From Linyphia triangularis (lineage: Eukaryota > Arthropoda > Arachnida > Araneae > Linyphiidae): DNA of 64,000 nucleotides. Shown in pieces: positions 60,401-64,000 of the stretch. The stretch covers positions 107,282,366-107,346,365 of the forward strand of contig OZ021721.1 in the NCBI GenBank assembly GCA_963978545.1, written 5' to 3'. The notes under the pieces are model-generated. The model ran no database searches. It was not told the origin of the DNA and saw nothing but the letters and a program-made list of their open reading frames with translations. The translations under genes and the position numbers were made by a program. Every line of letters begins with the position of its first letter. Positions within the stretch are counted from its first letter, which is position 1.

Positions 60401-60921
60401 GGGTAAAGAAGAAAAAACAAAATTTAGAGAAAAATTTTCATCAATATCGCGCCCGGTTCGATTCTAAAAGAGATTATAAGTGATTGTATGGTATAAAATC
60501 CACAATGATCAATAGAAATAAAAAATAAAAAATAAAATATCCTGTAGTAATTAAAAACTTTGATTTATCTTCTCCCAAAATTTTCATAAAATAAAACTAT
60601 TAATAGGATGAAAGGCGTTATCAGGTCACCCTAAGATATGTTAGATTTTCAAAAGTCTTTACGGTTTACACTTTGTTATTAAACGTAATGACTGCTCCAT
60701 AGTCTTATTAGGCTTTTTTAATTTCCGAAATATTTTAAAAACATGTACTGAGACTTTTATTCCTTCCTTTCCTTTTGAAAAGTAAGTAAACATATATCAA
60801 TAAAAACACAAGCTTCTTTTTCTTTCAGAATTTACTTCAAAGCTGAAACGTAGTAAATATATAGCTGTTTTGAAAAGTAATGTTGCAATTTTAATTAAAT
60901 ATTTTGTTTGCAGCCCTCGAA

Positions 60922-60968
<47 letters not shown>

Positions 60969-62250
60969 TTAGTTACGTTTTTCTAGCAGTTGCAAGTATT
61001 CATGGGGTCCAATAAAATTGTGAAATAGATAATTATATTGAAAATGTATATGATGGTTTGAGTGATTTTCTTTGCTGGAAACATATAATTATAAAGCAAA
61101 GGAAAAATCTTATTTAATAGGTTTTTGTCGAATGTCCATGGATATTTCGAAAGCAAATTTCTACAGCTAAATATTTATTTTAAACTGAAAAATTTGAATG
61201 AGAAGGCTCCATTTTGTTTTACAGATTTTACAGGTTACAATAAAATGCAAAATCTGCAAGGTGCCAGTGAATCGTATTTATTGAAAAAATTTCATATTTT
61301 ATATATGAATAAAAGGAAATATCTCATATTGTAAAATTCACTTTTCAAAAAATTTTAGATGGATGGATGTATCTTTTAAAGGAAGGATGCTGTTTGGAAA
61401 ATTTTGACCGCTTAGAGTTGGATTAAAGTCGATTTGATATTTTGTTGGAAGAATACTACTTATATGTATCATTGTATCCCCCTCCCACCCCTTCTCTACA
61501 GCATTCCATCCAGACATTTTGTGGTGGCTGTTAATCTGATCTGAGATTAGGCTCAACAACGGCGCTTAGGAGGACTTTTAGGCATTTGAAGAAATTGTTT
61601 TTGTATCAGAATATTCCTTTGTAGTATTATAACACATTTATGCTGATGAAATGTATGTTAATTTATAAACTATGTTGATAGTGTATAACTTACATGATTT
61701 TTAGATCAATTCTCTCCTACTACTGTCTCTTCTGGATAGTAGTTTTTAGTTCAGTGTTGCTCATTCTAGTAAAGTGACATCGTCGACTAATGTTTATTTA
61801 TTTTAATAGTTATTCTTAATTTAGTTTCTTTTAAGTAAATTTTTTATTAATTTTAAGTGGCTTCATCTTTATTTCCTAGATGCTTAACCTGTTCTGAGTC
61901 GAATTTTAAGTCATGTGGTTGGAAGTATTGTAAATACACCTTCTCCCACAATTTACACCCTTACCTTTTATTTTCATCTATAAAAGAATGATTATGAAAG
62001 GACCGGTACTGGTATAGGGTTAACTATTCCTTAGAAATATGTGTTTTTCCTCGCATTTCAATAGAAAGCATGCTGTGAGGCAATGAGGAACTTGCACTAG
62101 TGAGGAAAATTAATATTTTTTGTATTTTCTAGTGTTATCCAACGAATATATTTGAGCAGTGCAATTATTTTTTATCTTTATGCTTTCAATTAATCAAAAA
62201 TCGAGTTTGAAATTAGCCGAAATCAAAGCAAAAGTCAAGTGACCAAAAAC
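60401..62250. other. Unassigned AT-rich interval
   Basis: No gene recognised. A poly-A run of about 38 bases is at 60929-60966. The frames at 61125-61334 and 61338-61559 are not convincing. Confidence 0.5.
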
Positions 62251-62259
62251 GCATGATAA

Positions 62260-62410
62260 AACCGTGACGTGGTTACGCAGAGATAAAGTCGCAAAATGAA
62301 GGAGAAACCATACTTATTCCTCGTCTAAAACAGGTTTTAGATTGGTTCATTATCTGCGCATTGACGTTTCACGCAAAAGTGACTTTTTCCCGCCAAATCG
62401 CAAAATGAAA
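62260..62410. promoter_or_regulatory. Promoter-like patch with E2F- and CCAAT-type words
   Basis: TTTTTCCCGCCAAATC at 62384-62399 matches the E2F consensus. ATTGG (an inverted CCAAT box) lies at 62341-62345 and TGACGT occurs near 62266 and 62362. CG dinucleotides are locally enriched. No exon is visible next to it inside the window. A gene may start beyond 64000 or the patch may be chance. Confidence 0.3.
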
Positions 62411-62814
62411 AACTAAATATTTTTTTAAACTATCTATCCGAGCATAAATTTTTGAAAGAATGGTATTGTTTTTCATGATTTTTTCTCTACTTTTATTTAA
62501 AAATAAAACCAAAAAAGCGAAAGTTCTTCTTCTCTGCTGTAAGCACGTGACATTTTGACTCTTTTTCTTCTATTTTAACACAGATTATAATTTTACAATT
62601 TCGATGAATCTAGTAGATATGTTTTTGCTTCATATAATATTTGTTTGTTGCAAAGTTACAAGTAAAAGTAATTATTTTTATGAGGTCAAATATGTATCTT
62701 ATAACATAAACGCACTGGACACGTCCGTGTTCCGCTCGTCGGCGACTTATAAATGAGTATTTGACAAAGTTAAAGTAAGTATTTTTCCATGTAACTTTTC
62801 CACAATCTAATATT

Positions 62815-62819
<5 letters not shown>

Positions 62820-62846
<27 letters not shown>
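62820..62846. repeat. Poly-A tract, followed by a short inverted match
   Basis: About 27 A residues. CTACTAGATTCATC just to the right is the inverse of GATGAATCTAGTAG near 62603, so a small element of about 260 bp with 14-bp inverted ends may lie here. Confidence 0.5.
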
Positions 62847-62854
<8 letters not shown>

Positions 62855-62869
62855 ATTCATCATAATTTT

Positions 62870-63582
62870 ACAATTCTAATCCATTTACAAGAAGAAAGAG
62901 GAGCGAAAATGTTTTTTGAGTCTTCCAGAGAATTGCCCTGAATATCTTTTTGACCATTATTTTTTCTTGATTTTCAAATGTTCTTCATCACATTAAGTAT
63001 CTGGTTACAATTTCTTCAACTGTGTTAAGAGCTGTAATTTTTAGAACATCGATTAATTTAAAACTAACGAACTCTGTTTTTAAATTATTTACGGTATATT
63101 TTGCTTTTTTAAGCTATAATTTTTATTCCGAACCCTAGTAGTTATTATACTAAGAAAACATGCATAATTATTTTACGGTTTTGCGTCTTTAAGAAATTGA
63201 TTAATTTTTTTCTGCTTAGTTATTCAGTATTCATATCAATTTGTTCATAAAAAAACTGTCACAATTGGAATTTGCATTAAAACACTTTATTTTACTCAAA
63301 CCTATGAAGCACAATTTTTTAATAGAGTATGCATATATTGAACATTAGAGGCATGACTAGGAGTTAAAATTTAGTTATCACTATTTTCCTTTCCTAAAAA
63401 ACCATACTTATTTAGACAAATTAGTTGTGATTCACTTATTCTTCTAGTTAATAATTACTTGCTAATTTTTTGCTAGGCGAATTTTTGTGTGTGATGATAC
63501 CGTTATAAAAATTACTAATTAAAAAAAATTATCAATTGATTATTAAGTGTCCTTTTTTCAAGAACTATAGCTTATTTGTATA
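62870..63582. other. Unassigned AT-rich interval
   Basis: No gene, RNA or repeat recognised. Confidence 0.5.
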
Positions 63583-64000
63583 CCGGGTGTTCCAAAAAGA
63601 TGGAAATGCGTTTTCTTTATCCGTTAGAGATAAGTGAACTACGAAAATTGAAAAAAAAAACACCGAAAATAAGGTCGGAAAAAAAAAGACTACTTGAAGA
63701 AAAACAAATCCTTCTATTAACTTACAAAAAGTTACACTTTTAAAATTTTATATTACTCTATATGCAAATTTGGTCAGTTATATTTTCTATTCACCAAGAC
63801 CAATAGGAATACAGCATAACTGTATCTTCACAACTAACTGAATTATGATACAGAAAAAAAAAATAGCTAATTAAATTTTTTCGTATCACTAAAAAGGCTG
63901 TTTCTTCAATGAAAATAATGATAGTATACAAATTAATAATGGTAATTTTAGATCAAGAATACTTTAACATGTGACCAAAAATCTCAAATGAACTGAAACA
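63583..64000 (+). mobile_element. Possible start of a dispersed repeat, cut by the window edge
   Basis: ACCGGGTGTTCCAAAAAGATGG near 63583 is of the CCGGGTGTTCCAAAA type often found at ends of arthropod repeats. The other end would be beyond the window. No open frame follows. Confidence 0.3.

Overview
This is an AT-rich, intron-rich eukaryotic nuclear window, most likely from an arthropod and possibly a chelicerate such as a spider. The support is protein similarity, GT-AG introns of several kilobases, and a dense load of short DNA transposons, tRNA-derived SINEs, mariner and non-LTR relics. The species call is inference; the eukaryotic call is direct. Most of the long open frames are chance or repeat frames.

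Only three protein-coding genes are well supported. (1) At the left edge, on the minus strand, is the first coding exon (279-590) of a GIPC-family PDZ adaptor (kermit/synectin). A likely non-coding 5' exon ends at 1209, inside a CpG-rich patch. (2) At 19347-20408, plus strand, is an intronless ZIP (SLC39) metal transporter of 353 residues with a probable 2.1-kb 3' UTR. (3) From 53974 down to 30330, minus strand, lies a complete 12-exon gene for the RNA polymerase I subunit RPA49 (POLR1E), assembled here exon by exon. All junctions are GT-AG, phases agree throughout, and the product is 384 residues.

The rest is mobile and repetitive DNA. Region by region: 1.6-3.1 kb holds two adjacent tandem arrays (about 265 bp degenerate, 232 bp x3). 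3.4-4.7 kb holds an hAT-like element with an exact 8-bp target duplication and a piggyBac-like MITE flanked by TTAA. 5.2 kb is a hairpin. 6.7-8.2 kb is a long inverted repeat. 9.6-12.1 kb is an hAT-like element carrying about 720 bp of (TA)n. 13.4-13.9 kb is a minisatellite. SINEs lie at 14.8, 32.3 and 41.7-42.0 kb. 15.7-17.2 and 26.7-27.7 kb are degenerate internally repeated elements. 23.1-23.8 kb is another hAT-like element with exact duplication. The POLR1E introns carry a 186-bp near-perfect palindrome, an inverted pair of dispersed repeats (one hit by an hAT MITE), a broken non-LTR reverse transcriptase and a mariner transposase relic. 55.0-58.8 kb, just upstream of POLR1E, is a 3842-bp hAT-like element with exact duplication. 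The last 5 kb are mostly featureless apart from a 21-bp minisatellite, poly(A) tracts and a promoter-like patch near 62.3 kb.

The three genes do not form a functional unit: vesicle/receptor trafficking, zinc uptake and rRNA transcription. I found no evidence of a novel molecular system. The most notable structures are the intronic palindrome, the related hAT elements with intact target duplications, and the expanded TA array.
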